From assembly GCF_003850565.1 (NCBI RefSeq), contig NZ_CP027706.1, forward strand, positions 3,968,001-4,032,000: a DNA stretch of 64,000 bases. The letters run 5' to 3'. The DNA is from Pseudomonas sessilinigenes. GTDB taxonomy: Bacteria > Pseudomonadota > Gammaproteobacteria > Pseudomonadales > Pseudomonadaceae. Below the pieces are notes generated by a model that saw only the letters and a list, made by a program, of their open reading frames with translations, was not told where the DNA came from and ran no database searches. This document shows, in pieces, positions 28,766 through 37,398 of the stretch (position 1 is its first letter; each line of letters opens with the position of its first letter). The translations under genes and the position numbers were made by a program.

Positions 28766-29652
28766 AGCGCTTCAGTTTCTCCAACCTGATGCTGGTCCTG
28801 GGCCTGCTGTTCATCTACCTGCCGATGCTGATCCTGGTGATCTACTCGTTCAACGCCTCGCGGCTGGTGACGGTGTGGGGCGGTTGGTCGGTCAGCTGGT
28901 ATGTCGGCCTGCTGGACAACACCCAGTTGATGGGCTCGGTGCTGCGCTCCCTGGAGATCGCCTGCTACACCGCCGTGGCGGCGGTGGCCCTGGGCACCCT
29001 GGCGGCGTTCGTCATGACCCGGATCAGCCGCTTCAAGGGGCGCACCCTGTTCGGCGGCCTGGTAACCGCGCCGCTGGTGATGCCCGAGGTGATTACCGGC
29101 CTGTCGCTGTTGCTGCTGTTCGTGGCCATGGCCCAGGCCATCGGCTGGCCCCAGGAGCGTGGCATCGCCACCATCTGGATCGCCCATACCACCTTCTGTG
29201 CCGCCTACGTGGCGGTGGTGGTGTCGGCGCGCCTGCGCGAGCTGGACCTGTCCATCGAAGAAGCGGCCATGGACCTGGGCGCGCGGCCGTTCAAGGTGTT
29301 CTTCCTGATCACCATCCCGATGATCGCCCCGTCCCTGGCGGCGGGCGGCATGATGTCTTTCGCCTTGTCCCTGGACGACCTGGTATTGGCCAGCTTCGTG
29401 TCCGGCCCGGGCTCCACCACCTTGCCGATGGAAGTCTTCTCGGCAGTGCGCCTGGGGGTCAAGCCGGAGATCAATGCCGTGGCCAGCCTGATTTTGCTGG
29501 CGGTATCGCTGGTGACCTTCCTGGTCTGGTTCTTCAGCCGGCGTGCCGAAGAGGCCCGCAAGCGGGCGATCCAGCAAGCCATCGAAGAGAGCGCCGCCGA
29601 TTCCTGGAAACAGCCGGACGTGCGTCGGCCCAAGGCGCCGCAAGCCGCTTGA
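28762..29652 (+). CDS. spuH: Polyamine ABC transporter permease
   Basis: PotC/PotI-type permease (296 aa), partner of SpuG. About six membrane segments; the coupling loop reads IEEAAMDLGARPFKVFFLI then TIPMIAPSL. The C-terminal tail after the last segment is charged and Ala-rich (RRAEEARKRAIQQAIEES). Last gene of the spu operon; a clear terminator follows 14 bp after the stop. Confidence 0.94.
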   Translation: MKRFSFSNLMLVLGLLFIYLPMLILVIYSFNASRLVTVWGGWSVSWYVGLLDNTQLMGSVLRSLEIACYTAVAAVALGTLAAFVMTRISRFKGRTLFGGLVTAPLVMPEVITGLSLLLLFVAMAQAIGWPQERGIATIWIAHTTFCAAYVAVVVSARLRELDLSIEEAAMDLGARPFKVFFLITIPMIAPSLAAGGMMSFALSLDDLVLASFVSGPGSTTLPMEVFSAVRLGVKPEINAVASLILLAVSLVTFLVWFFSRRAEEARKRAIQQAIEESAADSWKQPDVRRPKAPQAA

Positions 29653-29666
29653 GCCTGTTGCAATAG

Positions 29667-29694
29667 CACAACGCCCCTTTCCAGGGGCGTTGTG
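29667..29694 (+). terminator. Terminator of the spu operon
   Basis: A perfect 12-bp stem (CACAACGCCCCT / AGGGGCGTTGTG) with a TTCC loop, followed by GTTTCT. Could also serve the convergent HD-domain gene. Confidence 0.88.
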
Positions 29695-29716
29695 GTTTCT
29701 GGCCTCGTATCCTGGT

Positions 29717-30358
29717 TCAGGAAACCCAGGGCGAGCGGCGAATCACTTCGACGAAGTTCGTCGGCTGGAACCCAGGCTGCTGGTCGGCCAGGACATCGGT
29801 CTTGACGTTGCCGAAGGTGGTCTGCGGCCGATGGCGCAGGCCGTCGGCGAATGCGCAGATGATGCACTCCTTGAAACCTTCGCCCCGGGGATGGGCATGC
29901 ACCACCGCCTCGCGCTGGGCGCTGGGGAAGGCCGCGTAGTCGATGCCCAGGACGTCCATCTCGACCCCGGCTGTGACCAGGGCCACGGTGGGGCGCAGGT
30001 GCTGGGGGATGCCGGGAGTGGTATGCAGGGCGATGGACAGCCAGACTTGCTCGATATCGTCGTCGCTCAGCCCGTAGGGCTTGAGGAAGTCCCGGGCGGC
30101 ATTGGCGCCGTCGACTTCGAAGCGCTGGTCGTCGCTGCGGTGGCCGGGCACCAGGCCCAGGTCGTGGAACATCGCGCCGACGTACAGCAGCTGTGAGTCG
30201 TATTGCAACTGGCGGCGTTCGCCGCTCAGGGCACCGAACAGGAACACCCTACGCGAGTGGTGGTACAGCAAGTCGGATTCGATATCACGAATGTAGTCGG
30301 TGGTGGCCCGGGCCAGGGCGCTGTCGGGAATCTTGATCCCGGCGATGGTGGAGCTCAT
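29717..30358 (-). CDS. HD-domain phosphohydrolase-like protein (cyanamide-hydratase-type)
   Basis: HD-superfamily metal hydrolase of 213 aa. The start at 30358 has GAGGA upstream. Metal ligands: YHHSRRVFLFGAL (first His) and GAMFHDLGLVPGHR (HD pair), then SIALHTTPGI (further His). The spacing and HSRR...HDLGL pattern resemble the cyanamide hydratase/DDI-like branch rather than (p)ppGpp or dNTP hydrolases, but the substrate is unknown. It is divergent from the GATase1-AraC regulator, which probably controls it. The pair sits between the spu operon and the acylase. Confidence 0.8.
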   Translation of the reverse strand: MSSTIAGIKIPDSALARATTDYIRDIESDLLYHHSRRVFLFGALSGERRQLQYDSQLLYVGAMFHDLGLVPGHRSDDQRFEVDGANAARDFLKPYGLSDDDIEQVWLSIALHTTPGIPQHLRPTVALVTAGVEMDVLGIDYAAFPSAQREAVVHAHPRGEGFKECIICAFADGLRHRPQTTFGNVKTDVLADQQPGFQPTNFVEVIRRSPWVS

Positions 30359-30558
30359 GGGGCGGTCCTCGTGGCGGGCGCCGTACTGGCGCTGGAGCCC
30401 AGAGTCTGTGCCTGGCCAGGCATGGGGACAATCGATCCGGGGCTGCGATCCGGGCCAACCTGGGGGCATTTACGGCCATGGGCTGTCGCCTCGGGGGCCT
30501 GGTTGCGACAATCCAGTGTCGGGCTTGCCTGCCCGGCCCATAGAAGAAGGTGCGTGCC

Positions 30559-31527
30559 ATGGCCAGATCCGTTGCCATCCTGGTGTTTCCCGGTGTCCAG
30601 GCCCTCGATGTGACGGGCCCCATGGACGTATTTTGCGAGGCCAATCGGTTCTTGCCGGCCGAAGACCATTACCGCCTGGAGGTGATCGGGCTCCAGGCCG
30701 GCGCGCAGGTTTGCTCCAACGGCCTGGTGCTGCAGGCCCGGCGCTCCTTCGAAGAGGCTGTGGAAGCCTTCGACCTGTTGCTGGTGGCGGGTGGGCCGCA
30801 AGTCCCCGGCAGCGACTTCGGTCCGGCCTTCGACGCCTGGCTGCGCGGGGCTTGTGCCCGGGCCGCGGGCTTCGGTTCGATATGCAACGGCGCGTTCATC
30901 CTGGCTCGGGCAGGCCTGCTGGAGGGACGCACGGTGACCACCCACTGGAGCAATGCGCCGGCGCTCGCGGCCTTGTATCCCTCGACTCGGGTCGAGGTCG
31001 ATCGCCTGTATGTCGAGGACGACAGGCTGTTTACCTCGGCGGGGGTCACCGCCGGCATCGACCTGTCGTTGTATCTGCTGGCCAAGGACTGGGGCGCCGA
31101 GGTGGCCTTGAACGTGGCCAAGCGTCTGGTGGTGTTTACCCAGCGCGCCGGAGGCCAGTCGCAGTTCAGCCCGTTCCTGCTGCCCCAGGCTACAGCCACC
31201 TCCGTCGTGGCCCAGGTCCAGCAACATGTGCTGGATCACCTGCAGGACAACCTGAGTATCGGCGAGCTGGCGCGTGCGGCGCGCATGAGTCCACGCAACT
31301 TTTCCCGGGTCTTTGTTCGTGAGGCTGGAATAACCCCGGCACAGTTCGTCGAGCGGGCGCGGGTAGATGCCGCTCGGGCGCTGCTGGAGCGCTCGTCGGC
31401 GCCGCTCAAGACCCTGGCCTATCGCTGCGGGTTTCGCGATGCCCAGCACCTGCTCCGTGTGTTCAAGCGCCGCCTGGGGCTGACCCCGCAGCAGTTCCGG
31501 GCGAACTTCGCCCCGCCGTCCTGGTAG
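30559..31527 (+). CDS. GATase1-like AraC-family regulator
   Basis: Transcription factor of 322 aa. An N-terminal DJ-1/PfpI-like domain (about 1-190; VAILVFPGVQALDVTGPMDV, LLLVAGGPQVPG, SICNGAFILARAGLLEG, TTHW) is fused to a C-terminal AraC HTH pair (about 220-318; LARAARMSPRNFSRVFVREA, LAYRCGFRDAQHLLRVFKRR). The Cys in SICNGA sits at the nucleophile elbow. Relatives such as GbdR, CdhR and ArgR sense small nitrogen compounds; the ligand here is unknown. The ATG at 30559 follows AGAAGAAGG. Confidence 0.92.
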   Translation: MARSVAILVFPGVQALDVTGPMDVFCEANRFLPAEDHYRLEVIGLQAGAQVCSNGLVLQARRSFEEAVEAFDLLLVAGGPQVPGSDFGPAFDAWLRGACARAAGFGSICNGAFILARAGLLEGRTVTTHWSNAPALAALYPSTRVEVDRLYVEDDRLFTSAGVTAGIDLSLYLLAKDWGAEVALNVAKRLVVFTQRAGGQSQFSPFLLPQATATSVVAQVQQHVLDHLQDNLSIGELARAARMSPRNFSRVFVREAGITPAQFVERARVDAARALLERSSAPLKTLAYRCGFRDAQHLLRVFKRRLGLTPQQFRANFAPPSW

Positions 31528-31544
31528 CCAGCGGCGGCTACCAG
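31521..31544. terminator. Bidirectional terminator between convergent regulator and acylase genes
   Basis: CTGGTAGCC-agcggc-GGCTACCAG, a perfect 9-bp stem that includes the stop codon of the AraC-family gene and lies 11 bp from the acylase stop. Confidence 0.7.
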
Positions 31545-31554
31545 GGCGCCTGGT

Positions 31555-33963
31555 TCAGGGGCGGCGGGCCGGCAGCAGCTTCAGGGTGCTACGGGTGTTG
31601 GCAGTGACTTCCTCTTCGCTGAAGTGCGCCTGCTGGTAAACCCCTTCGATGTAGGCCTCGGCCTGGTCGTCATAGTGCTTGTCGAACAGCACCCCGCTCT
31701 GGCCGACCGGGTTGATGGTCAGGCTATGGGCCGGATCGGCGAAGTCGATGATGCGCCGGGTCGAAGGGCCGTAGACCACCGACCAGGGGGCCGGGCCGAT
31801 CTTGCTGGTGAGGTTGTTCGGCACCTCATGGCTGCCGGGGGCCTCCAGGGGGCCGACGTTGAACACGCGGTCCAGGGGTTTTTGCATGCCCAGCGGATGA
31901 ACATGGGTCAGGGTGTGGGCAGTGCCCCAGCGCCATTGCGCCGGGTTCGGCCCCAGGGTGCGCTTGAGGTGGTCGAGGCTGGCGCGCCAGGCCACTTTCA
32001 CCGTGTCGGCCCGGGTTTCACGCTGGGCGGTGGCACGGTTGTCCCACCAGGGGGAATCGGGATCTGCCGCCAGGCGCGGCAGGGCGGCATCCACAACGCG
32101 GGCCTGGATCAGCGCATCGAAAAAAGCATCGCCGAGCTTTTCATGGAAGGTGGCGTTGGCCAGTTCGAACAGGAACTGGTTGAACAGGGTGGCGCTGGTG
32201 GATTCCAGCGGATAGTCGCCTTGCCATTGCGCCAGTTGTTCCACCAGCTTGAGTTCCTCTGGGGCGCTGACCACTTCACGCAGTACTGGCAGCAGAGGTG
32301 CCAACAGGCGCGGACCGTAGGCGGTAGTGGTGCCCAGTTGCAGCTTCTGGGTGTTCTCCAGGTCCCATTTCACGCTCTTGTCGCTGAGTTGGCGATCCAG
32401 CTGCTGGCCGCGGTCGGGGAGGTTGTAGTAGCCGGGGATCTCCATGCCGGTGGGCGAGACTGGCTGGAAGTTGGCCGAGACGATGTAACCCCGGGCCGGG
32501 TTCTCTTCCTGGGGATTGGCGCTGAAGGGGTAGAAGCCATCCTTGTCCGCCATGGCGGTACTGCCGTCGAGGATGAAGGCCGGCTTGGCGCCGGCCGGGC
32601 GCTTGGGCAGCAGCGCCGAGGCCCACCAGCCGATATCGCCCTTGGCATTGGCCCAGACGATATTCAGCCCGGGTGCGTGGACCTTGGCTGCGGCGGCGCG
32701 GACCTTGGCCAGGGTGTCGGCGCGGTTGAGCTGGTAGAAGCCATCGAGTATCGGGTTGGGGGTCTCCAGGAAACCCCACCACATGGCCACCGGGGCCTTG
32801 CCCACGGTGCTGCCGAGCATGTCGTTGATGATCGGGCCATGGGGCGACTGGCGCAGGGTCAAGGTCACCGGTGCCTGGCCCTTGACGGCGATCTGCTGCT
32901 GGCTGCTGGCCAGGTCGACCCACTGCTCGTGATACCAGACCTGGTTGGGGTTGTCCGGGTTGACCTTCTCGGCGATCAGGTCGAGATCGTCGTTCTGGAA
33001 CATGGTCAGGCTCCAGCCGAAGTCCAGGTTGTGGCCCAGGAACGCAAAGGGCACCAGGGCCTGGTGGTGGCCGTAGAGCTCGAAGCCCGGTGCCGACAGC
33101 TGCGCTTCGTACCACACCGACGGCAGGGAGTAGCGGATATGCGGGTCGCCGGCCAGCAGCGGGCGGCCGCTTTTGGTCCGGCTGCCGGCCACGGCCCAGG
33201 CATTGCTGCCTTCGAATTGCGGCAACCCGGCCTCCACCAGGGCTTGCTGGCTCAGGTGGGCGATGCGGCCCAGGTCCTGCCAATCAATGGTGGCCAGGGG
33301 CAGGGACGGTTGTGGCTTGCCCTTGGCCAGCACGCCCTTGGGTTGCCAGTCCAGGTCGAAGATCTTCAGGTAGTCGTTGCCCAGTTCGTCGCGGATGTAG
33401 GTCAGCACGGGCTCGGAGCGAAAGGCCATGGCGAAGCTGTAGGCCATGAACCCGGCGACGCTGACAGTGTCTTCGGCGGTAAAGGGCCGCTTGCGGATGC
33501 CCAGGACGTCGAACTCCATGGGTTGGGCGTGGCTGTCCTGATACTGGTTGATACCGTCCAGATAGGCTTCCAGGGCCTTCCAGGCCGGGGACTGGCGGTC
33601 CAGCGCGGCTACGTAGCTATCGGCTCGCTCGCGGATGCGCAGGCTGCGGAACAGTTTGTCGGTATCGAGCAGCTTGGGCCCGAGGATCTCGGCCAGCTCG
33701 CCACGGGACAGGCGTCGCAGCATTTCCATCTGGAACAGACGGTCCTGGGCATGCACGTAGCCCAGCGCGCGATACAGGTCGGTTTCGTTCTCCGCGCGGA
33801 TGTGCGGTACGCCGCGCTCGTCGTAGCGCACCGTGACCGAGCCTTGCAGGCCGCTGATCTCCACCTGGCCCTGGCGCACCGGCTGCTTGCTGTACAGATA
33901 CCCGCCGATGCCCGCCAGCAGGGCGAGGACCAACACGGCGACGACGGTCAGGCTGCGTTTCAT
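31555..33963 (-). CDS. hacB: Penicillin-acylase-family acyl-homoserine-lactone acylase
   Basis: Ntn-hydrolase of 802 aa, expected to be made as an exported precursor and self-cleaved. N-terminal anchor or signal (SLTVVAVLVLALLAGIGGYL). The alpha chain ends before Gly252-Ser253, where FEGSNAWAVAGSRT places the N-terminal nucleophile Ser253; then LLAGDPHIRYSLPS and PHGPIINDML. Gene order next to spuH matches PAO1, where PA0305 (HacB) is a proven AHL acylase that quenches quorum signals; the name rests on that synteny and family. The start follows AAGGAG. The true substrate in this strain is untested. Confidence 0.85.
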   Translation of the reverse strand: MKRSLTVVAVLVLALLAGIGGYLYSKQPVRQGQVEISGLQGSVTVRYDERGVPHIRAENETDLYRALGYVHAQDRLFQMEMLRRLSRGELAEILGPKLLDTDKLFRSLRIRERADSYVAALDRQSPAWKALEAYLDGINQYQDSHAQPMEFDVLGIRKRPFTAEDTVSVAGFMAYSFAMAFRSEPVLTYIRDELGNDYLKIFDLDWQPKGVLAKGKPQPSLPLATIDWQDLGRIAHLSQQALVEAGLPQFEGSNAWAVAGSRTKSGRPLLAGDPHIRYSLPSVWYEAQLSAPGFELYGHHQALVPFAFLGHNLDFGWSLTMFQNDDLDLIAEKVNPDNPNQVWYHEQWVDLASSQQQIAVKGQAPVTLTLRQSPHGPIINDMLGSTVGKAPVAMWWGFLETPNPILDGFYQLNRADTLAKVRAAAAKVHAPGLNIVWANAKGDIGWWASALLPKRPAGAKPAFILDGSTAMADKDGFYPFSANPQEENPARGYIVSANFQPVSPTGMEIPGYYNLPDRGQQLDRQLSDKSVKWDLENTQKLQLGTTTAYGPRLLAPLLPVLREVVSAPEELKLVEQLAQWQGDYPLESTSATLFNQFLFELANATFHEKLGDAFFDALIQARVVDAALPRLAADPDSPWWDNRATAQRETRADTVKVAWRASLDHLKRTLGPNPAQWRWGTAHTLTHVHPLGMQKPLDRVFNVGPLEAPGSHEVPNNLTSKIGPAPWSVVYGPSTRRIIDFADPAHSLTINPVGQSGVLFDKHYDDQAEAYIEGVYQQAHFSEEEVTANTRSTLKLLPARRP

Positions 33964-34058
33964 GCGAGCTCCTTGCTGTTGTTGTGTTCAGTGCCGTCTT
34001 GCTCGGGCAGCAGACATGTAGCACATCTGGACAGCAGTGCGCAGGAGGCAGTCCTCGA

Positions 34059-34652
34059 TTAGTCGTGAATGCCTTGGTCGTTGCCGCTGGCCCAGGGGCA
34101 GTAGCAGCCCACCGCCAGGGTATGGGTGGCGCTGACCCCGCGCTCTTCCTGCAGGGCCTGGAGAATGGGTTCGATGAAGCTGTTGCTGGAGTTGCAGGTC
34201 AGGCCTTCGCTGTAGGGGCCGAAGTAGGCCAGCTGGCCGTTGCGGTCCCAGATCGCCACGGCCGGGCTGGCGGGGATCTGTTCGGCTCCGGGCAGGTTGT
34301 GCAGGGGCTTGAGCCGGTCCAGGTTGCCTGGTAACCGATCATGGCTGCCTGGCTTTTGCACGGCGTAGAACTCCACGCCCCGGGGGCCATAGGTTTCGAT
34401 CAGCTCGGCCAGGTGCTGCTGGTTGCCGACGTTGCAGGGGCAGGCCGGGTCCCAGAAGTGCACCAGGCGAATCGCTCCCGGGCCGGCCAGTTCCTCTGGC
34501 AACTGCAGGGCATCGCCGGAGAACATCGCCGTATGCTCGCTGAAGGCGCGCAGGTAGCGGCCCTGGAACCAGTCGTAGGCGCTCCACAGGACGGCGGCGC
34601 AAATCAGGACGAGCAGGCTGGCAAGCAGGGTCGTGCGGTAGGGCTGGCGCAT
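34059..34652 (-). CDS. Membrane-anchored thioredoxin-like protein with CPC motif
   Basis: 197 aa. The start at 34652 follows CGAGGA. One N-terminal membrane segment (about residues 8-25, LLASLLVLICAAVLWSAYDW) anchors a periplasmic thioredoxin-fold domain with DPACPCNVGNQQHLAEL. The CPC spacing differs from the CxxC of true thioredoxins. Two more cysteine groups occur, LTCNSS and the C-terminal VGCYCPWASG. It sits between the acylase and a divergent alpha/beta hydrolase. Role unknown; redox or metal handling is possible. Confidence 0.75.
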   Translation of the reverse strand: MRQPYRTTLLASLLVLICAAVLWSAYDWFQGRYLRAFSEHTAMFSGDALQLPEELAGPGAIRLVHFWDPACPCNVGNQQHLAELIETYGPRGVEFYAVQKPGSHDRLPGNLDRLKPLHNLPGAEQIPASPAVAIWDRNGQLAYFGPYSEGLTCNSSNSFIEPILQALQEERGVSATHTLAVGCYCPWASGNDQGIHD

Positions 34653-34759
34653 GGGGATCGGTCCTCGAAGGTCGCGTAGCTTGCCATGCTTGCCGCGACA
34701 GATGAATATCGCAGGCCCACAAAGCCCGTTTTGCCCGGTACCCCGTTTTGGAAACATCC

Positions 34760-35698
34760 ATGCCTACGACCTTCGACCCCGACCTCCTGCGCGCCAGCCT
34801 GCAATCACTGGCCGATGGGCAGCCCCTGTCGGATCAGGGCCAGGCCTACCAGCGTTTCTACGGCCTGGACTTCGCCGGGCGTGCGCGAGTGCCCCGCAGC
34901 CGCTTGGGGCGCTTCCAGGTGGAGGGTTATGAGGTGGTCTGCCAGGTCTGGTGGCCAGCGCAGCCGCGGGCGACGATGTTCCTGTTCCATGGCTTCTACG
35001 ACCACATGGGCCTATACCGGCATGTGATCGAGTGGGCGCTGCAACGGGATTTCGTGGTGATTTCCTGTGACTTGCCCGGCCATGGCCTGTCCAGTGGCGA
35101 ACGGGCCAGCATCGACGACTTCGCGGTGTACCAGCAAGTGCTGCTGGGGTTGTTCGAGCAAGCGCGGGCCCTGGAGCTGCCCACGCCCTGGCACCTGTTC
35201 GGGCAAAGCACCGGCGGGGCTATCGTCATGGATCACTTGCTCAACCAGGGTGCGCAAAGCCCGGCCCAGGGCCAGGTGTTTCTGCTATCGCCGCTGGTCA
35301 GGCCCCGGGCGTGGGGCTGGTCGCTGCTCAGCTACTACCTGCTGCGGCCTTTCGTCACCGGCATCGCCCGGCGGTTCAGCGAGAACTCCAACGACCAGGA
35401 CTTCCTCGCGTTCCTCCAGGCCGACCCCTTGCAGCCCCAGCGCCTGCCGACGGCCTGGGTCGGTGCGCTGGCGCGCTGGATCAAGCGGTTGGAGGCAGCC
35501 CCGCGCAGCAACAGGCAGCCGGTGATCGTGCAGGGGCAAGCGGACATGACCGTGGATTGGCAGCACAACCTGCAGGTGATCCGCAGCAAGTTCAATGCGC
35601 CCGAGGTGCTGATGCTGCCGGAAGCGCGGCATCACTTGGCTAATGAAGTGCCGCTGTACCGCGACCAGTATTTCGCGTTCCTGGCGCGGCACGTTTGA
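34760..35698 (+). CDS. Alpha/beta hydrolase (monoacylglycerol-lipase-like)
   Basis: Serine hydrolase of 312 aa. Oxyanion region FLFHGFYDHMGLYRHV, DLPGHGLSSGER, nucleophile elbow FGQSTGGAIVMDHLL (Ser in GQSTGG), and late catalytic His in EARHHLANE. The HGxxxH and SSG patterns resemble the serine aminopeptidase S33/lysophospholipase class. The start at 34760 follows TTGGAAA; an in-frame TTG at 34748 is less likely. Divergent from the thioredoxin-like gene by about 107 bp. Confidence 0.85.
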   Translation: MPTTFDPDLLRASLQSLADGQPLSDQGQAYQRFYGLDFAGRARVPRSRLGRFQVEGYEVVCQVWWPAQPRATMFLFHGFYDHMGLYRHVIEWALQRDFVVISCDLPGHGLSSGERASIDDFAVYQQVLLGLFEQARALELPTPWHLFGQSTGGAIVMDHLLNQGAQSPAQGQVFLLSPLVRPRAWGWSLLSYYLLRPFVTGIARRFSENSNDQDFLAFLQADPLQPQRLPTAWVGALARWIKRLEAAPRSNRQPVIVQGQADMTVDWQHNLQVIRSKFNAPEVLMLPEARHHLANEVPLYRDQYFAFLARHV

Positions 35699-35859
35699 GC
35701 CGCAGGAGCGTGCCTGCCTTGCAGCCGGTGGCCACTGAGGCGCTGGCCTAGGCCGCCAGGTTTCAAGGTCGTTGGTTGGGTAGGCGATCGCCTGGCAAGG
35801 TCCTGCGGCCCTTTGCGCCGCCTTGCAGGCTCGGCAGCGGCTACAGGTGAGTGGCCGGA
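35699..35859. repeat. Degenerate REP-like intergenic sequence
   Basis: The convergent gap begins with a GCAGGAGCGTGCCTGCCTTG stretch, which looks like a decayed Pseudomonas REP unit, and ends with CAGCGGCTACAG. The gap at 37888-38022 ends similarly (CCAGTGGCTACAG). No intact palindrome pair is visible. Confidence 0.35.
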
Positions 35860-36612
35860 TCAGGGCGCGAGGCTGGAGGTGTTCTGGCCTACCGCCAGGC
35901 CCGCGCGGATCGCGGCCAGGGCCGCTTGGTAATAGGCCTTGCCTTCGGCGGATTCGGCAAAAGTGGCGAACTCTTCCAGTTCGGTATCGGACAGGTCTCG
36001 GTAGACGTACAGCAGGGTGTTGTTCAAGTCGGCACCAATCTGTTGCATCAGGCGCTGGCGCTGGCCGTTGAGCATGCCCTGGGCCTGGCCGTTGCCCAGC
36101 AGGCCGGGAATCATCTGGCTCAGGCTGTCGGCCGCGACCCCGGCGATGGCCAGGGTGACTTCCGCGCCGGCCTCGCGGGCGGGCAAGGCCTGGGCCAGGT
36201 GGCCGATGATCAATTGACGGTTGTCGCTGGCCTGCATCTTCGGCAGGCCCTGGGCGTTCTTGGCCAACTGGTCGCGGCGGGTAGCCAGCAGTTCTGCGGC
36301 GACGATCTTGCGGCCCAGGGGGGATTGGAAAAAATTCAGGGCGGGAGCCGGGTCGGCCAAGTGCTGGCGTAGTTGCTCCTCGGCCCGGTTGTCCACGGCC
36401 TGGGGGGCGAAGCGCTGGTTGCTGTTGTCCACCAGGGCCTGGTAGACCGCTGGCGGCAGGCTGTTCTGGTAGCGCTGCTGGGCGGCGTTGAGGGCATCGC
36501 TGAAGTGCGCGCGCTGCTGCTCCCAACCGGCGACCTTGTACAACTGGTCGTGGCTGTCTGCCCAGGCGGGCATGGTGCAGAGGATCAACAGTGAGAAAAG
36601 CAAACGGCGCAT
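35860..36612 (-). CDS. DUF2059 periplasmic protein
   Basis: 250 aa with a clear signal peptide (MRRLLFSLLILCTMPAWA). The mature part is helical; the C-terminal DUF2059 pattern is visible as LLYVYRDLSDTELEEFATFA followed by ESAEGKAYY. No catalytic motif. The start at 36612 follows ACAGGAG. Its place between the hydrolase and the 2OG oxygenase follows the PAO1 order. Function unknown. Confidence 0.82.
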   Translation of the reverse strand: MRRLLFSLLILCTMPAWADSHDQLYKVAGWEQQRAHFSDALNAAQQRYQNSLPPAVYQALVDNSNQRFAPQAVDNRAEEQLRQHLADPAPALNFFQSPLGRKIVAAELLATRRDQLAKNAQGLPKMQASDNRQLIIGHLAQALPAREAGAEVTLAIAGVAADSLSQMIPGLLGNGQAQGMLNGQRQRLMQQIGADLNNTLLYVYRDLSDTELEEFATFAESAEGKAYYQAALAAIRAGLAVGQNTSSLAP

Positions 36613-36763
36613 AAGGACTCCTGTCAGCAGGCGACTATTCTCCGGGGCAAGAGGGTGGTTGTCGAGAATTCGTATCAGATGAAGTCATGGTTCCAGGCAC
36701 GTTGGAAAAAAAGCTGAATCTGCCGCCCTGCGGCTCTGTCAGATTTATCTGCGGCTGGATACT

Positions 36764-37396
36764 ATGCGCGCCATGCACATACCCTCTGATCATCCGCTGT
36801 TGTTGAGCATCGTCGACGACCTGGCCGCCCGTGGCTGGTCGCAGCAGGATATTTTCCTGCCTGAGGCTCTGACCCTCGACCTGGCTGCCGAGTGCCGTAA
36901 ACGTGCCGCCGAGGGCGAACTGGCTCCGGCGGCGGTTGGGCGCGGCCCTGCCCAGGAAATCCGCGAGGGTATCCGCGGCGACCATATCCAGTGGCTCGAG
37001 CCCGGCCAGGCCCAGGCCAGCGACGCCTACCTGGCGCTCATGGACAGCCTGCGCGAAGCCTTGAACCGTGGCCTGTTCCTCGGCCTGGAGGATTTCGAGT
37101 GTCATTTCGCGATGTATCCACCAGGGGCCTTCTACAAGCGCCATGTGGACCGCTTTCGCGACGATGACCGGCGCATGGTGTCGGCGGTGATCTACCTCAA
37201 TTTGCAATGGCTGCCCGAGCATGGCGGGCAACTGCGCATGTACCTGGGGGAACGCGGCGAGCACGATGTCGATCCGGTCGGCGGCCGGCTGGTGGTATTC
37301 CTCTCCGGCGAAATGCCCCATGAAGTCCTGCCCGCGACCCGGGAACGCCTGTCCTTGACCGGCTGGTTCCGGCGCCGTGGCAACGAGCCGTTCTGA
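36764..37396 (+). CDS. 2-oxoglutarate/Fe(II)-dependent oxygenase
   Basis: 210-aa non-heme iron oxygenase of the prolyl-4-hydroxylase-like type. Iron ligands His127 and Asp129 (YKRHVDRFRDDD) and His186 (SGEMPHEVLP) are in place, with Arg195 (ATRERLSLTGW) as the likely 2-oxoglutarate anchor. The substrate is unknown; relatives modify proteins or small molecules. The start at 36764 could instead be the ATG 9 bp later. It is followed after 2 bp by the DUF523 gene, so the two form an operon. Confidence 0.88.
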   Translation: MRAMHIPSDHPLLLSIVDDLAARGWSQQDIFLPEALTLDLAAECRKRAAEGELAPAAVGRGPAQEIREGIRGDHIQWLEPGQAQASDAYLALMDSLREALNRGLFLGLEDFECHFAMYPPGAFYKRHVDRFRDDDRRMVSAVIYLNLQWLPEHGGQLRMYLGERGEHDVDPVGGRLVVFLSGEMPHEVLPATRERLSLTGWFRRRGNEPF

Positions 37397-37398
37397 CC

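Noticed and set aside
31624..34062. 812-aa open frame on the plus strand
   Set aside because: Lies opposite the acylase gene and is an antisense shadow with no family motif.
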